In this document: positions 36,694-46,551 of the stretch, one piece after another
How the letters are laid out: each line of letters begins with the position of its first letter
Numbering within the stretch: position 1 is the first letter of the stretch
NCBI RefSeq assembly: GCF_024220585.1
Contig: NZ_JAMXKF010000011.1
Location: 1 to 64,000 of the forward strand
Source of the DNA: Dyadobacter diqingensis
Lineage (GTDB): Bacteria; Bacteroidota; Bacteroidia; Cytophagales; Spirosomataceae
DNA length: 64,000 bases
Direction of reading: 5' to 3'
Translations under genes and position numbers: made by a program
Notes under the pieces: generated by a model
The model's input: only the letters and a program-made list of their open reading frames with translations
Databases searched by the model: none
Told to the model about the DNA's origin: nothing

Positions 36694-37755
36694 TTATTTC
36701 AATATCGGAGCCAGGTCCTTCTCGTTTTCTGCCAGCCATGCTGTGATTTCCTCAACAATCTGGCGAATACCGATTTTCGGTTCCCAGCCAGTCAGAGCCG
36801 TCACCTTGGTATTGTCTGTCAAGTACAAACGAATATCAGCGGTACGTGTTTCAGGCACAACTTTAATCGGAATTGTTTTGCCAGTCACTTCCTGACAGAT
36901 TTTCGTAAGTTCCTGCAATGAAGCACTGCTTTGCAAACCACCACCTGCATTCAGGATTTCTCCGTTCACCTTATCCAGGTTGTGCAGCTGCCAGTCGATC
37001 AAACGGTAAAGGTCAGCCACGTGAAGCATGTCACGCATTTGTTTTCCGGTACCACTGTAGCCAAAATAACCTAATTGCTGCTCAAAATAGTGTTTTGCGA
37101 TCCAAAGTACCATCACACCCTGATCTACTTTACCCATTTGCCATGGACCCGTGATAACACCGCAACGGTTGATAACCGTACGCAGGTTATAGAATTCATT
37201 ATATTCCTGAATGATTAACTCAGAAGCCAGCTTGGTTGTGCCATACAGTGAGCGTGCTCCGTTCAACGGGAAATCTTCGGCAATTCCCTTGGAAGAAACA
37301 CCTGGAACCGGTTGATCGTCTGCAAGCGAAAAACGAGTCTCTTCTTCAACGAAATTCAGTGTTTCAATCGTTTTGATCGGATAAACACGGCTTGTGGAAA
37401 GGAAGATGAAACCAGCCTTATGCTTAAGTGCATAGTTCAGACAGTTGACAGTTCCTACGAGATTGGTATTGATCAGATAATCGGGAGTGCCGTCAAGACC
37501 TGCCAGAACCGATGGTTCAGCAGAAGCCTCAATAACTGTATCGACTGCCGGAAAGGCATCAAAGTCTTCTTTATTACGAATATCGCCGTGCACAAATTCA
37601 ACGCCTGCCTGTTTCAGACGGCTCAGATTGAGTTCAGAACCACGGCGTTTAAGGTTGTCCAGCGCAAAAATCTGGTAATCCGGATAATTTAATTTTAGTG
37701 ATATCGCCAGGGCCGATCCTACAAAGCCGGCGCCACCGGTAATAAGTATTTTCAT
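36694..37755 (-). CDS. SDR-family nucleotide-sugar epimerase (CDP-paratose 2-epimerase-like)
   Basis: The 353-residue enzyme has the NAD motif TGGAGFVGSAL near the N-terminus, SLYGTTK (catalytic Tyr and Lys) and the NRCGVITGPWQMGKVDQGVM plus GYSGTGKQMRDMLHVADL signatures typical of CDP-paratose/tyvelose epimerases. Such enzymes make dideoxy sugars for O-antigen. No other LPS genes are next to it, so substrate assignment is tentative. I use ATG 37755 (MKILITGG); the frame extends upstream without support. Confidence 0.85.
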   Translation of the reverse strand: MKILITGGAGFVGSALAISLKLNYPDYQIFALDNLKRRGSELNLSRLKQAGVEFVHGDIRNKEDFDAFPAVDTVIEASAEPSVLAGLDGTPDYLINTNLVGTVNCLNYALKHKAGFIFLSTSRVYPIKTIETLNFVEEETRFSLADDQPVPGVSSKGIAEDFPLNGARSLYGTTKLASELIIQEYNEFYNLRTVINRCGVITGPWQMGKVDQGVMVLWIAKHYFEQQLGYFGYSGTGKQMRDMLHVADLYRLIDWQLHNLDKVNGEILNAGGGLQSSASLQELTKICQEVTGKTIPIKVVPETRTADIRLYLTDNTKVTALTGWEPKIGIRQIVEEITAWLAENEKDLAPILK

Positions 37756-37807
37756 GAATAATATTGATATATGAAAGTTTGAATGCACGTGTGCTCTCTT
37801 CGAACAT

Positions 37808-37815
37808 CAAAGTTA
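37808..37815 (-). promoter_or_regulatory. Candidate -7 element of the epimerase gene
   Basis: Read on the minus strand it is TAACTTTG, matching TAnnTTTG, about 53 nt upstream of ATG 37755. No clear -33 TTG. Confidence 0.35.
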
Positions 37816-38015
37816 GGATCATTCAGGAAATTTGAAGGGATAAGTTCTTGTTTTTTATGGAACGGCATCCACTTACCGTTTGCGAACATTTAATAAATAA
37901 ACTTCTTAAGTATATAGTAAGTAACTATTATTGATAACTTTAATACATAATTGGTTTTTTGCCACAAACGCCTGTGATTGTTCGTACTGCGTTAAAAACT
38001 CCCTGAACCCGATAT

Positions 38016-38750
38016 ATGCGTATTTTTACATCCTGCCTGTTTATTTTTTCATGTGTTTTCGGTCCTGGCTACGGGCAGCTGGCCGATTCCAAATCTGCTG
38101 TTCCGGATCCTGTACCGGAATATCCACTGTCGCTTTACAAAGCTGCAACCACCGATGCACAAAATCTCTACAACGGGAGATTGTATTACATCTACGATGC
38201 ACGGGATGAAGAGCATCAGTTTTTTGATGCAAGAAAGCTGGAAAATGGCACCGTGTTTTACGACGGTCAGCAGTATGAGAATATTCCCATGATGTATGAT
38301 CTGGTTCGGGATGAGCTGATTATCACCCACATCAATGGTTATGAAAATATTTTGCTGCAATCGCCGAAGGTGAAATACTTCTCATTTTACAACCATAATT
38401 TCCGACGGTTTGAATCCGGGAACGGAATAAATCCGGAGATGCGAACCGGTTTCTATGACGAGCTATACAGCGGGAAAACGAAAACCTTAGTCCGTAGGAT
38501 TAAAGAGCGACAGGAAAAAATTGTCGAGAAAAAGGTAATAGCCCAGTTTCCCTCAAAGAACTTCTATTATCTGTATAAAAATGGAAAGTATAACTCAGTA
38601 CGTTCTAAAAAGTCTGTACTGGCACTTTTTCCTGCGCATAAGAGTGAATTGCGCAAAGCGCTCCGTGAAAAAAATATCCGATTCCGCAAAAATCGTGAGA
38701 TGGCTATTGTGACGATGGTTGCCCGCTACGACGAACTAACTAAACCATGA
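38016..38750 (+). CDS. Exported hypothetical protein heading the TonB/DUF4249 operon
   Basis: The 244-residue protein has a signal peptide (about 1-20). Its middle strands (NGRLYYIYDARDEEHQFF, GTVFYDGQQYENIPMMYD, DELIITHINGYEN) and C-terminal basic helix (HKSELRKALREKNIRFRKN) resemble proteins that commonly precede STN-type TonB receptors in Bacteroidota, but I know no function. It overlaps the receptor gene by ATGA (38747-38750), indicating translational coupling. Confidence 0.8.
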   Translation: MRIFTSCLFIFSCVFGPGYGQLADSKSAVPDPVPEYPLSLYKAATTDAQNLYNGRLYYIYDARDEEHQFFDARKLENGTVFYDGQQYENIPMMYDLVRDELIITHINGYENILLQSPKVKYFSFYNHNFRRFESGNGINPEMRTGFYDELYSGKTKTLVRRIKERQEKIVEKKVIAQFPSKNFYYLYKNGKYNSVRSKKSVLALFPAHKSELRKALREKNIRFRKNREMAIVTMVARYDELTKP

Positions 38751-41518
38751 AAATATTCAGAACATTTACTCTCCTTTTTAGTCTGATCTTTTTCTCCCAG
38801 CATGGCTGGGCGCAGAACGTTACGGAGCCACGCATTACCATGCATCTGGACTCAACCCGTTTCAACGATTTTGTGAAAGATGTGGAACGACAGACCGGCT
38901 ATTTTTTCTACTACGACGCAGCACGTTTCGACAGTCTTACGATTGATCTTGATGTAAAAGACCAGACAATCCGAACGGTCTTGGAACAGGTTTTCCGGGG
39001 TTCTGATTTTACCTACGCCTTTGATACAGGCAAACGTGTGTACATTACCGAGGGGCAAAAGATTATTACACAACTTCAACCCGGATTGTTCAATCCCAAT
39101 AGTCCGGACGGAAATGAACCGGTAACTTATGCCAGTCCGGATAATGCCGCACAGGAAAAACTGTTGTCGACCGCAGAAAGCAAGGTGCATGAAATTGGTA
39201 TTAAACGATATAAAATTCAGCCGGGTAATTCGACCGTGACTGGTTATATCCGAAGTGCAGTGACCGGCGAGCCCGTGGTTGGTGCGGCGATTTTTATTGA
39301 ATCCCCATCCATCGGTGTGACCACGGATGCTTTGGGTTTTTACGCTTTAACAATTCCCCGTGGCAAGCAAAAGCTGAAAATTAAAAGTTTCGGTATGCGT
39401 GAGACACAGCGTCAGATTATTTTGTACTCCGACGGAAAGCTGGATATTGAGATGCGGGAAAGCGTCATCGCGCTGAAAGAAGTTTCTGTGAAGGCGGGAA
39501 TGGATAAAAACGTAGTCGGGACACAAATGGGACAGGTAAAACTGACCATCAAAAATCTGAAACAGGTACCGACCGTTTTCGGTGAAACAGATCTTCTAAG
39601 AACGGTGCTGACGCTGCCGGGTGTCAAGTCGGTGGGTGAAAATAGTACCGGACTTAACGTGCGCGGAGGCTCTACGGACCAAAATCTGATCCAGTTTAAT
39701 GACGCTGTTATTTACAATCCTTCGCACTTGTTTGGGTTTTTCTCTGCATTTAACCCCGATGTTTTGAAAGATGTGGAATTGTATAAAAGCACGATCCCTT
39801 CAAAATTCGGAGGCAGGTTATCTTCCGTGCTGGATATCAATAGCCGGGACGGCAATAAAAAGAAATTTGTGGCTTCCGGTGGTGTTGGTCTCGTAACCGG
39901 GAGGTTGACACTCGAAGGCCCGATTATCAAAGATAAAACTTCTTTCATTCTGGGCGGGCGTTCAACGTATTCAAGCTGGCTGCTTAAACGTCTGGACGAC
40001 GAAAAATATAATAAAAGCTCTGCGTCTTTTTATGATGTTAACTTGAACGTCAGCCATGAGATCAATGAGAAGAACAGTCTTTTCGTAACCGCTTACATGA
40101 GTAAAGACCGGTTTAAACTGTTTGGTGACACGACTTATTCCTACCAAAACCAGCTTGCTTCGCTGAAATGGAAACACACATTCAACAGCCGGTTGTATGG
40201 AGAATTTACAGCTTCTCACAGCAAGTATAATTATGAAATGGAAAGCCAGGGCTTGCCGCTGAATGCTTTTGATTTAAAGTTTGATATCAATCAGTCGCAG
40301 TTTAAGGCTGATTTCAATTATGTGCTGCACCCAAAACATACACTGGACTTTGGGTTGAGTTCCATTTATTACAAACTGCATCCGGGTTCTTTCCAGCCTA
40401 ATAGTGAACAATCTTTGGTCATTCCGGATGAATTGCAGCGTGAGCAGGCTCTTGAAAGTGCTCTTTACATCGAAGACAAATTTGAGGTCAATCCGAAACT
40501 TTCTATCACGGCAGGTCTGCGTTATTCGCTTTATCAGTATCTGGGGCCAAGAACGGTCAATAAATACGTCCCGGGTTTTCCGATTGATAAAATTTATGAA
40601 GACGGAACGCAAACTTATGCCTCCGGAAAAAAGATCAAAGGATATGGCGGACCGGAATATAGGCTTTCGCTGCGTTACACGATTTACGATAATCTCGCTC
40701 TGAAAGTAAGTTACAATACGCTGAGGCAGTACATCCATTTGCTGACGAATACCATGACGGTTTCGCCAACGGATATCTGGAAACTGAGCGATCAGTTTAT
40801 CAAACCGCAAACGGGTGATCAGGTTTCTGTCGGGCTGTACAAGAATTTCAGAGGGAATAAAATTGAAGTTTCGCTGGAAGGTTATTATAAAAACATTCAG
40901 AATTTTCTGGATTACAAAGGCGGAGATTCGCTGATCATGAACCCGCGTATCGAGGCGGCAGTTTTGGGAACAAGAGGGAAGGCCTATGGTGTGGAACTGA
41001 TGGTGAAAAAGATGACCGGCAAGCTTAATGGCTGGATTGGTTATACTTATTCGCGTACGCTTCTTCGGGCACTCGATCGTGAATCGCCGGATGCGCCGAA
41101 CAAGGGTAATTATTATCCGAGCAACTATGACAAGCCGCACGATTTTACGATGATCACGAATTACAGGCTTTCACACAGGTTTAGCCTTTCGTTCAATTTT
41201 ACATACAGCACGGGCCGGCCTTACACGCCACCGGTTGGTAAGTATATTATTGATGGTGCGCAGCGGGTTTATTACGCAGACAGAAATCAGTTCAGGATAC
41301 CGGATTATTACCGCGCCGATCTGGCAATGAACATAGAGGGGAATCACAGGGTGAAGAAACTGGCGCACAGCTCCTGGACGCTGGCGGTGTATAATGTGTT
41401 GGGAAGGAAAAACCCATCTTCGGTTTATTTCCAGACACAGGGCGGCAGGGTGAATGGCTATCAGTTGTCGATTTTTGGTCAGCCGATACCAACCATCACG
41501 TACAATTTTAGATTTTAA
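38747..41518 (+). CDS. TonB-dependent receptor with STN domain
   Basis: The 923-residue protein has a signal peptide (about 1-22), an STN (secretin/TonB N-terminal) signalling-type domain (about 30-105, ending FDTGKRVYITEG), a carboxypeptidase-regulatory-like domain (about 160-250: TVTGYIRSAVTGEPVVGAAIFIE), a plug domain (GLNVRGGSTDQNLIQFNDAV) and a 22-strand barrel to the C-terminus. The STN domain usually talks to anti-sigma factors, but no sigma or FecR gene is adjacent. It is translationally coupled to the gene upstream and followed closely by two DUF4249 lipoproteins. The ligand is unknown. Confidence 0.93.
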   Translation: MKIFRTFTLLFSLIFFSQHGWAQNVTEPRITMHLDSTRFNDFVKDVERQTGYFFYYDAARFDSLTIDLDVKDQTIRTVLEQVFRGSDFTYAFDTGKRVYITEGQKIITQLQPGLFNPNSPDGNEPVTYASPDNAAQEKLLSTAESKVHEIGIKRYKIQPGNSTVTGYIRSAVTGEPVVGAAIFIESPSIGVTTDALGFYALTIPRGKQKLKIKSFGMRETQRQIILYSDGKLDIEMRESVIALKEVSVKAGMDKNVVGTQMGQVKLTIKNLKQVPTVFGETDLLRTVLTLPGVKSVGENSTGLNVRGGSTDQNLIQFNDAVIYNPSHLFGFFSAFNPDVLKDVELYKSTIPSKFGGRLSSVLDINSRDGNKKKFVASGGVGLVTGRLTLEGPIIKDKTSFILGGRSTYSSWLLKRLDDEKYNKSSASFYDVNLNVSHEINEKNSLFVTAYMSKDRFKLFGDTTYSYQNQLASLKWKHTFNSRLYGEFTASHSKYNYEMESQGLPLNAFDLKFDINQSQFKADFNYVLHPKHTLDFGLSSIYYKLHPGSFQPNSEQSLVIPDELQREQALESALYIEDKFEVNPKLSITAGLRYSLYQYLGPRTVNKYVPGFPIDKIYEDGTQTYASGKKIKGYGGPEYRLSLRYTIYDNLALKVSYNTLRQYIHLLTNTMTVSPTDIWKLSDQFIKPQTGDQVSVGLYKNFRGNKIEVSLEGYYKNIQNFLDYKGGDSLIMNPRIEAAVLGTRGKAYGVELMVKKMTGKLNGWIGYTYSRTLLRALDRESPDAPNKGNYYPSNYDKPHDFTMITNYRLSHRFSLSFNFTYSTGRPYTPPVGKYIIDGAQRVYYADRNQFRIPDYYRADLAMNIEGNHRVKKLAHSSWTLAVYNVLGRKNPSSVYFQTQGGRVNGYQLSIFGQPIPTITYNFRF

Positions 41519-41528
41519 ACCGGGAAAA

Positions 41529-42638
41529 ATGAAAGGATATTATTTTTTGATAATCGTTTTTCTGGCCTCACTTTTTACGGTAATCGGCTGTGTCGAGCCA
41601 TTTTCGCCGCCGGAAGTAAATTCTGATGAGGGATATCTGGTTATTGACGGATTTCTAAACATCGGTTCTGACACGAGCAGAATCGAACTGAGTCATACAC
41701 AGAATACGAATGCGCAGACGTCGATCATCACAGAACCGGGTGCAAAAGTTACTGTGGAAGGAGAAAAAGGTGAAACTTATACTTTTACTGAGAAAGGGAA
41801 CGGGTCATATTATTTGCCGCCTTATGCATTTAACACCGCGCAAAAATACAGGCTGCGTGTCAAAACGCGGGTAGGCGGGGAATATCTTTCGGATTTTGTT
41901 GAAGTGAAAAATACGCCTGCTATTGATGCGATTGAGGGAAAAATCGATACACGGCAGGATGCCATGGTGATGCAGGTCAATACACATGATGCCACGAACA
42001 GTACACGATTTTATCGCTGGAAATTTGAGGAAACCTGGGAATATCGTGCAGCCTTTTATTCGTCTCTGGAACTTGTGAAAGGTGTGATTGACTATCGGAA
42101 GGAGGATATAAACCTTTGCTGGCGCACGATGAAGTCGTCTAATATTTTGTTAGGCTCGACCATCAAATTATCACAGGATATTATCAAAGACCTTCCGATT
42201 ACGACTGTGCCGATATCCACAAACAAGCTTTATATCAAATACAGCATTTTGGTTAAACAGTACGGATTAACGCAGGATGCTTTCGAGTACTGGACAAATC
42301 TGGCGAAAACCACTGAAGGCACGGGAAGTTTATTTGATCCGCTTCCTTCACAGATTACAGGCAATATCAGGAGTACGACCAATCCGAAGGAGCTGGTTTT
42401 TGGCTATTTCAGTGCAGCGGTGGAGCAAAAGAAGCGTATTTTTCTGACTCCCAATTTAGGTCGGTATCCCACTTGCTCGGCTCCGGACACGCTGAAAATC
42501 GAGGATGCCCTTAAGTCCAGCGCAACGCTGATGAACTACACCGGGGAGAGATCCGTGTTTATACTGGCAACCAGCGCTTACTGCGCCGACTGCCGGGCAC
42601 AGGGAGGTGTAACAAAAAGACCTTCGTTTTGGGAATGA
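41529..42638 (+). CDS. DUF4249 lipoprotein (first of a tandem pair)
   Basis: The 369-residue product has a lipoprotein signal ending VIGC (ATG at 41529 chosen for it, rather than the longer frame). DUF4249 begins VEPFSPPEVNSDEGYLVIDGFLN. A conserved C-terminal cysteine pair lies in ATSAYCADCRAQGG, before the stop. DUF4249 proteins go with TonB receptors and are thought to be surface or periplasmic receptor partners. It begins 11 nt after the receptor. Its neighbour is a close paralogue. Confidence 0.93.
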   Translation: MKGYYFLIIVFLASLFTVIGCVEPFSPPEVNSDEGYLVIDGFLNIGSDTSRIELSHTQNTNAQTSIITEPGAKVTVEGEKGETYTFTEKGNGSYYLPPYAFNTAQKYRLRVKTRVGGEYLSDFVEVKNTPAIDAIEGKIDTRQDAMVMQVNTHDATNSTRFYRWKFEETWEYRAAFYSSLELVKGVIDYRKEDINLCWRTMKSSNILLGSTIKLSQDIIKDLPITTVPISTNKLYIKYSILVKQYGLTQDAFEYWTNLAKTTEGTGSLFDPLPSQITGNIRSTTNPKELVFGYFSAAVEQKKRIFLTPNLGRYPTCSAPDTLKIEDALKSSATLMNYTGERSVFILATSAYCADCRAQGGVTKRPSFWE

Positions 42639-42653
42639 TTTAATTGATAGGCT

Positions 42654-43778
42654 ATGAATAAGAAATACGTAAGGATTATCGGGGTTTTAACACTGCTGTT
42701 CGTTATTTACAGTTGTGTGGAACCCTTTTCTCCACCGGAAGTTAACAGTGACCAGGGGTATCTGGTAATCGACGGGTTTTTAAATGTGGGCTCAGATACC
42801 AGCTGGATTGAATTAAGCCATACGCAAAACACGAATGCGACACAGCCGATAGCGAAGGAGCCTAAGGCGAAAGTTGTGGTAGAACAGGAGAATGGGTTAA
42901 CCTATCCATTTACTGAAAAGGGAAACGGCTCGTATTTTTTGCCACCGCAAACGTTCAGTAAAACCGTGAAATACAGGTTGCGTATCAAAACCGTAAGTGG
43001 GAGCGAATATCTTTCCGATTATGTAGAGGTAAAAAATACCCCGCCGATTGATAGTATCGCCGGAAAATTCGATGAGCGGCAGAATGCCATGGTGATGCAG
43101 GTCAATACACATGATGCCACAAACAAAACCCGTTTCTATCGCTGGAAATTTGAAGAAACCTGGGAATACCGGGCTGCTTATTACTCGGCGCTTGAAGCGA
43201 TTACCAATGCAAACAAAGAAAGGGAGATTATCACCAGACGGAATGATATCAATCTCTGCTGGCGTACCTTGAAATCGGGCAATATTTTACTGGGATCAAC
43301 CATTAAGCTTTCACAGGATATTATCAAGGATTTGCCACTAACCACGGTTCTTGCTTCTACCAATAAGCTTTATATCAAATACAGTATTCTGGTCAAACAG
43401 TACGGGCTTACCCAGGATGCGTTTGAATACTGGACGAGTCTGGCCAAAACGACGGAAGGCACGGGTAGCTTATTTGATCCGCTTCCCTCGCAGATTACGG
43501 GAAATATTAAAAATACGGCTGATGGTCAGGAATTGGTCTTTGGATATTTCAGTGCATCTGTTGAACAGAAAAAAAGAATTTTCCTGACACCGCGTCTGGG
43601 CGTTTATCCAGGATGTATTGAACCGGATACTTTGTCAATACCTGAAGCACAGGAAACCAGTTCGTTGTTAATGAATTATACAGGTGCACGGTTCGACTCG
43701 GTACTTGTGACCAGCGATTATTGTGCAGACTGCCGCGTACAGGGCGGCGTTACTACTAAACCTTCATTTTGGGAATGA
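42654..43778 (+). CDS. DUF4249 lipoprotein (second of a tandem pair)
   Basis: The 374-residue paralogue of the previous gene has long identical stretches (for example SPPEVNSD, GYLVIDGFLN, FEETWEYRAA, KTTEGTGSLFDPLPSQITGN) and the same C-terminal CADCRVQGG. The lipobox is YSC-V. Differences cluster in the central insert (about 180-200), perhaps changing ligand specificity. The stop overlaps the start of the next gene (ATGATG at 43775-43780), so it is cotranscribed and translationally coupled. Confidence 0.93.
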   Translation: MNKKYVRIIGVLTLLFVIYSCVEPFSPPEVNSDQGYLVIDGFLNVGSDTSWIELSHTQNTNATQPIAKEPKAKVVVEQENGLTYPFTEKGNGSYFLPPQTFSKTVKYRLRIKTVSGSEYLSDYVEVKNTPPIDSIAGKFDERQNAMVMQVNTHDATNKTRFYRWKFEETWEYRAAYYSALEAITNANKEREIITRRNDINLCWRTLKSGNILLGSTIKLSQDIIKDLPLTTVLASTNKLYIKYSILVKQYGLTQDAFEYWTSLAKTTEGTGSLFDPLPSQITGNIKNTADGQELVFGYFSASVEQKKRIFLTPRLGVYPGCIEPDTLSIPEAQETSSLLMNYTGARFDSVLVTSDYCADCRVQGGVTTKPSFWE

Positions 43779-46201
43779 TGAATACCATAACACTCAAGGA
43801 AACGGTGAACTATAAAAACTTCCTGTTGATTTTACTCGGGTTTCTTGCTTTGCCATTTACCGGTAAGACGCAGGATAACGCAGGGGCGGGAATTGTGCAG
43901 AAATTTCAGCAATACAGCCAGCGGGCAGTACAGGAAAAGTTATACCTGCATCTTGACAGGAGTTTTTATCTGGTGGGTGAAACCATGTGGTTCAAGGCCT
44001 ATAACCTTAACGGAGGCACACACCGTTTTATCGACCTCAGCAAGATCGCCTATCTGGAAGTGATGGATAAGGATCTGAACGCCGTGGCGCAAACCAAATT
44101 TTCGTTGCTGGACGGGAAAGGAAATGGTTCGCTTGTGCTGCCTTCTTCGGTTGTCAGCGGCAATTACAAGGTTCGGTGTTATACCAACTGGATGAAAAAT
44201 TTCAGTTCTGATTATTTCTTTGAAACCTCGATATCGGTTGTTAATCCATTTGTAAAGTTTGACCCGGATCCGGATGAAAAACGCGAAGTGATTTATGATA
44301 TTCAATTTTTCCCTGAAGGCGGTCATCTGGTCAGAAATATTGAAAGCAAAGTTGGGTTCCGCGGAATCGCCAATGATGGGAAAGGTATAAACTTCAAGGG
44401 TTTCCTGATAGGCCAGAACAATGATACGATTGTCAGGTTTGAGCCAAAGAAATTTGGGATTGGGAATTTTACTTTCAAACCCTTAACCGGAGAAACGTAT
44501 AAAATCCTGATCAAAGATGAGAAGGGTGTTGTCGGGACGTATTCGTTGCCTGAGATACAGGAGCAGGGTTATGTGATGCAGGTGAGAGACTTGTCTGCCG
44601 ATCAGATCGGTGTGGTTGTAACGGCAAGTCCGGGTTCCGGCAGTGTGAGTTTGCTGACACATACACGGCAGGAAAACCGGTATACTGAAACAAAGGCGGT
44701 TGTTGAAGGAAAAGCTGTGTTTACCATTGACAAAAGCAAGATCGGAGACGGAATCAGCCATATTTCAATTTTTAACAATGCGGGTAATCCGGTTTGTGAG
44801 CGGCTTTATTTCAAACGTCCTGCCAAAAATCTGATCATTGAAGGTAAAGCAGGTAAGGAGGAGTATGCAACGCGGGATAAAGTCACGATGGATTTGAGCA
44901 CAAGCTCGGATGCTGGTGTTGCAGAGCTGGCGAATTTATCGGTTTCTGTTTACCTGACTGATTCCATTCGGGCAGAGGATCATGAGAACATCGGAAGTTA
45001 TTTATACCTGAGTTCAGATTTGAAAGGCAATATCGAATCACCTGAGTATTATGTTCAGCGCGGCAAGGAGGTGGATGCAGATGTGGATAACCTGATGTTA
45101 ACCCATGGCTGGCGCAGGTTCAAATGGGATGATGTTTTTAAAGATTCTCCCAAATCATTTCCAAATCTTCCGGAATTTGACGGACATTTTATTTTCGGAA
45201 AAGTTTTTAGCACCATCACCGGCGCTCCTGTGAAAGATAAAGAAACTTATTTGGCTGCTCCTGATGCGCCCGCAAGACTGTATTTTGCCAAGAGTAATAG
45301 TGCAGGCGAGGTTCGTTTTGAAGTGAAAGAATTTTTTGGTCCCAAGGAGCTCACAATCCAGACAGATCTTCGTACCGACAGCACCTATCGTTTTGAAGTA
45401 GCCAATCCTTTTTCCAAACAGCCTTTAAGTTCCGGGTTATCTTCTTTCAAATTTGACAAAAATCTTGAAAACCAGTTGCTGGTACGTTCGGTCAATATGC
45501 AGACGACGAACGCATTTCTGCCAAAATGGTATCGGGAAAACAAATATGTGTCGCCGGATTCTCTCGCATTCTTCGGCAGACCCGACGAAAAGTACATTCT
45601 TGACGACTACACGCGTTTTCCCACCATGGAAGAGGTCATGCGGGAATACGTTCGCGGGGTGATGGTGAGAAGGCGACAGAAGGAATTCCACTTCGTGATG
45701 ATGGATAAATTGTTCCCTCAAACATTTTTTAATACAGATCCTTTGATTTTGCTGGATGGTATACCTATTTTTAATACGGATAAGATTATGGCCTTCGATC
45801 CGTTGAAAGTTAAGAAGATAGAACTGATGAGCGCGCGTTACTATTTAGGGCGTGCGGTGTTTACAGGAGTCGTCAGTCTGTCAACTTATCGCGGAGATCT
45901 GGCCGGATTTGAACTGGATCCGCGTATTCTGGTGATACCTTATGAAGGTCCGCAGGTGAAACGTGAATTTTATGCCCCGAAATATGATACGCCGGCCAAT
46001 ATGCAAAGCCGGATACCGGATTTCAGGAACCTTTTGCACTGGGCACCGGATGTAACAACCGATGCACAGGGAAAATCACAGCTGAGTTTTTATACGTCCG
46101 ATCAGTCGGGGCGTTACAGAGTCGTAATACAGGGAATTACAAAAAACGGTTTGGCTGGCAGTAAAACATTTACTTTTAACGTAGCACGTAGAAATTTATA
46201 A
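43775..46201 (+). CDS. Large exported MG2-like protein with TonB plug-like C-terminus
   Basis: The 808-residue protein has a signal peptide (about 1-30). Early MG2/macroglobulin-like beta domains follow (about 45-155: EKLYLHLDRSFYLVGETMWFKAY). The middle is a set of beta domains. A region resembling a TonB plug comes late (LILLDGIPIFNTDKIMAFDPLKVKKIELM). The end, QSGRYRVVIQGITKNGLAG, is also seen in such proteins. The protein family often ends STN-receptor/DUF4249 operons in Bacteroidota, but its role is not known to me. The start is either ATG 43775 or 43778. Confidence 0.85.
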   Translation: MMNTITLKETVNYKNFLLILLGFLALPFTGKTQDNAGAGIVQKFQQYSQRAVQEKLYLHLDRSFYLVGETMWFKAYNLNGGTHRFIDLSKIAYLEVMDKDLNAVAQTKFSLLDGKGNGSLVLPSSVVSGNYKVRCYTNWMKNFSSDYFFETSISVVNPFVKFDPDPDEKREVIYDIQFFPEGGHLVRNIESKVGFRGIANDGKGINFKGFLIGQNNDTIVRFEPKKFGIGNFTFKPLTGETYKILIKDEKGVVGTYSLPEIQEQGYVMQVRDLSADQIGVVVTASPGSGSVSLLTHTRQENRYTETKAVVEGKAVFTIDKSKIGDGISHISIFNNAGNPVCERLYFKRPAKNLIIEGKAGKEEYATRDKVTMDLSTSSDAGVAELANLSVSVYLTDSIRAEDHENIGSYLYLSSDLKGNIESPEYYVQRGKEVDADVDNLMLTHGWRRFKWDDVFKDSPKSFPNLPEFDGHFIFGKVFSTITGAPVKDKETYLAAPDAPARLYFAKSNSAGEVRFEVKEFFGPKELTIQTDLRTDSTYRFEVANPFSKQPLSSGLSSFKFDKNLENQLLVRSVNMQTTNAFLPKWYRENKYVSPDSLAFFGRPDEKYILDDYTRFPTMEEVMREYVRGVMVRRRQKEFHFVMMDKLFPQTFFNTDPLILLDGIPIFNTDKIMAFDPLKVKKIELMSARYYLGRAVFTGVVSLSTYRGDLAGFELDPRILVIPYEGPQVKREFYAPKYDTPANMQSRIPDFRNLLHWAPDVTTDAQGKSQLSFYTSDQSGRYRVVIQGITKNGLAGSKTFTFNVARRNL

Positions 46202-46259
46202 TAATAGATCTTATAGTGTCGTCCACCCAAACATAGTGAAGTTACTATGTCCCAATTTG

Positions 46260-46290
46260 AAAACCCGGAGATTCTTCTTCGGGTTTTTCT
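46260..46290 (+). terminator. Terminator of the TonB/DUF4249 operon
   Basis: AAAACCCG (46260-46267) pairs with CGGGTTTT (46280-46287), followed by TCTTTT. It closes the operon about 60 nt after the last stop. Confidence 0.75.
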
Positions 46291-46314
46291 TTTAGCTATA
46301 TTGTCGATAGGGGA

Positions 46315-46546
46315 GGTTAAACGCAGAGCAAAGGGATTTTTTCGCAGAGTTTCAGGAGTTTTATGATTTGGTGAAATTATAACTCCGGGCACGCCGCGAA
46401 ACTATCTTATTAAACGCAGAGTAAGGGAGCGGCCGCCGCCCGGTTTTGCGCAGAGGACACGGAGCGGACGCCGCGCGGTTTAATGACCTAGTGAAATCAT
46501 AACTCCTAAAACTCTGCGAAAAACTCCCCGAACTCTGCGTTTAACC
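46315..46546. repeat. Long inverted-repeat element with GC-rich centre
   Basis: GGTTAAACGCAGAG (46315-46328) and its exact inverse (46533-46546) bound the element. The arms extend inward about 50 nt with shared TTTCGCAGAGTTT and AGGAGTT motifs. A third TTAAACGCAGAG copy (near 46410) and a GC-rich centre (46428-46478) lie between. It fills most of the 350-nt gap 46202-46551. No transposase. Confidence 0.8.
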
Positions 46547-46551
46547 ACCGA

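Noticed and set aside
40274-41140. 288-codon minus-strand open frame
   Set aside because: Antisense shadow of the well-supported TonB receptor gene; no signal peptide, domain or codon pattern of its own.
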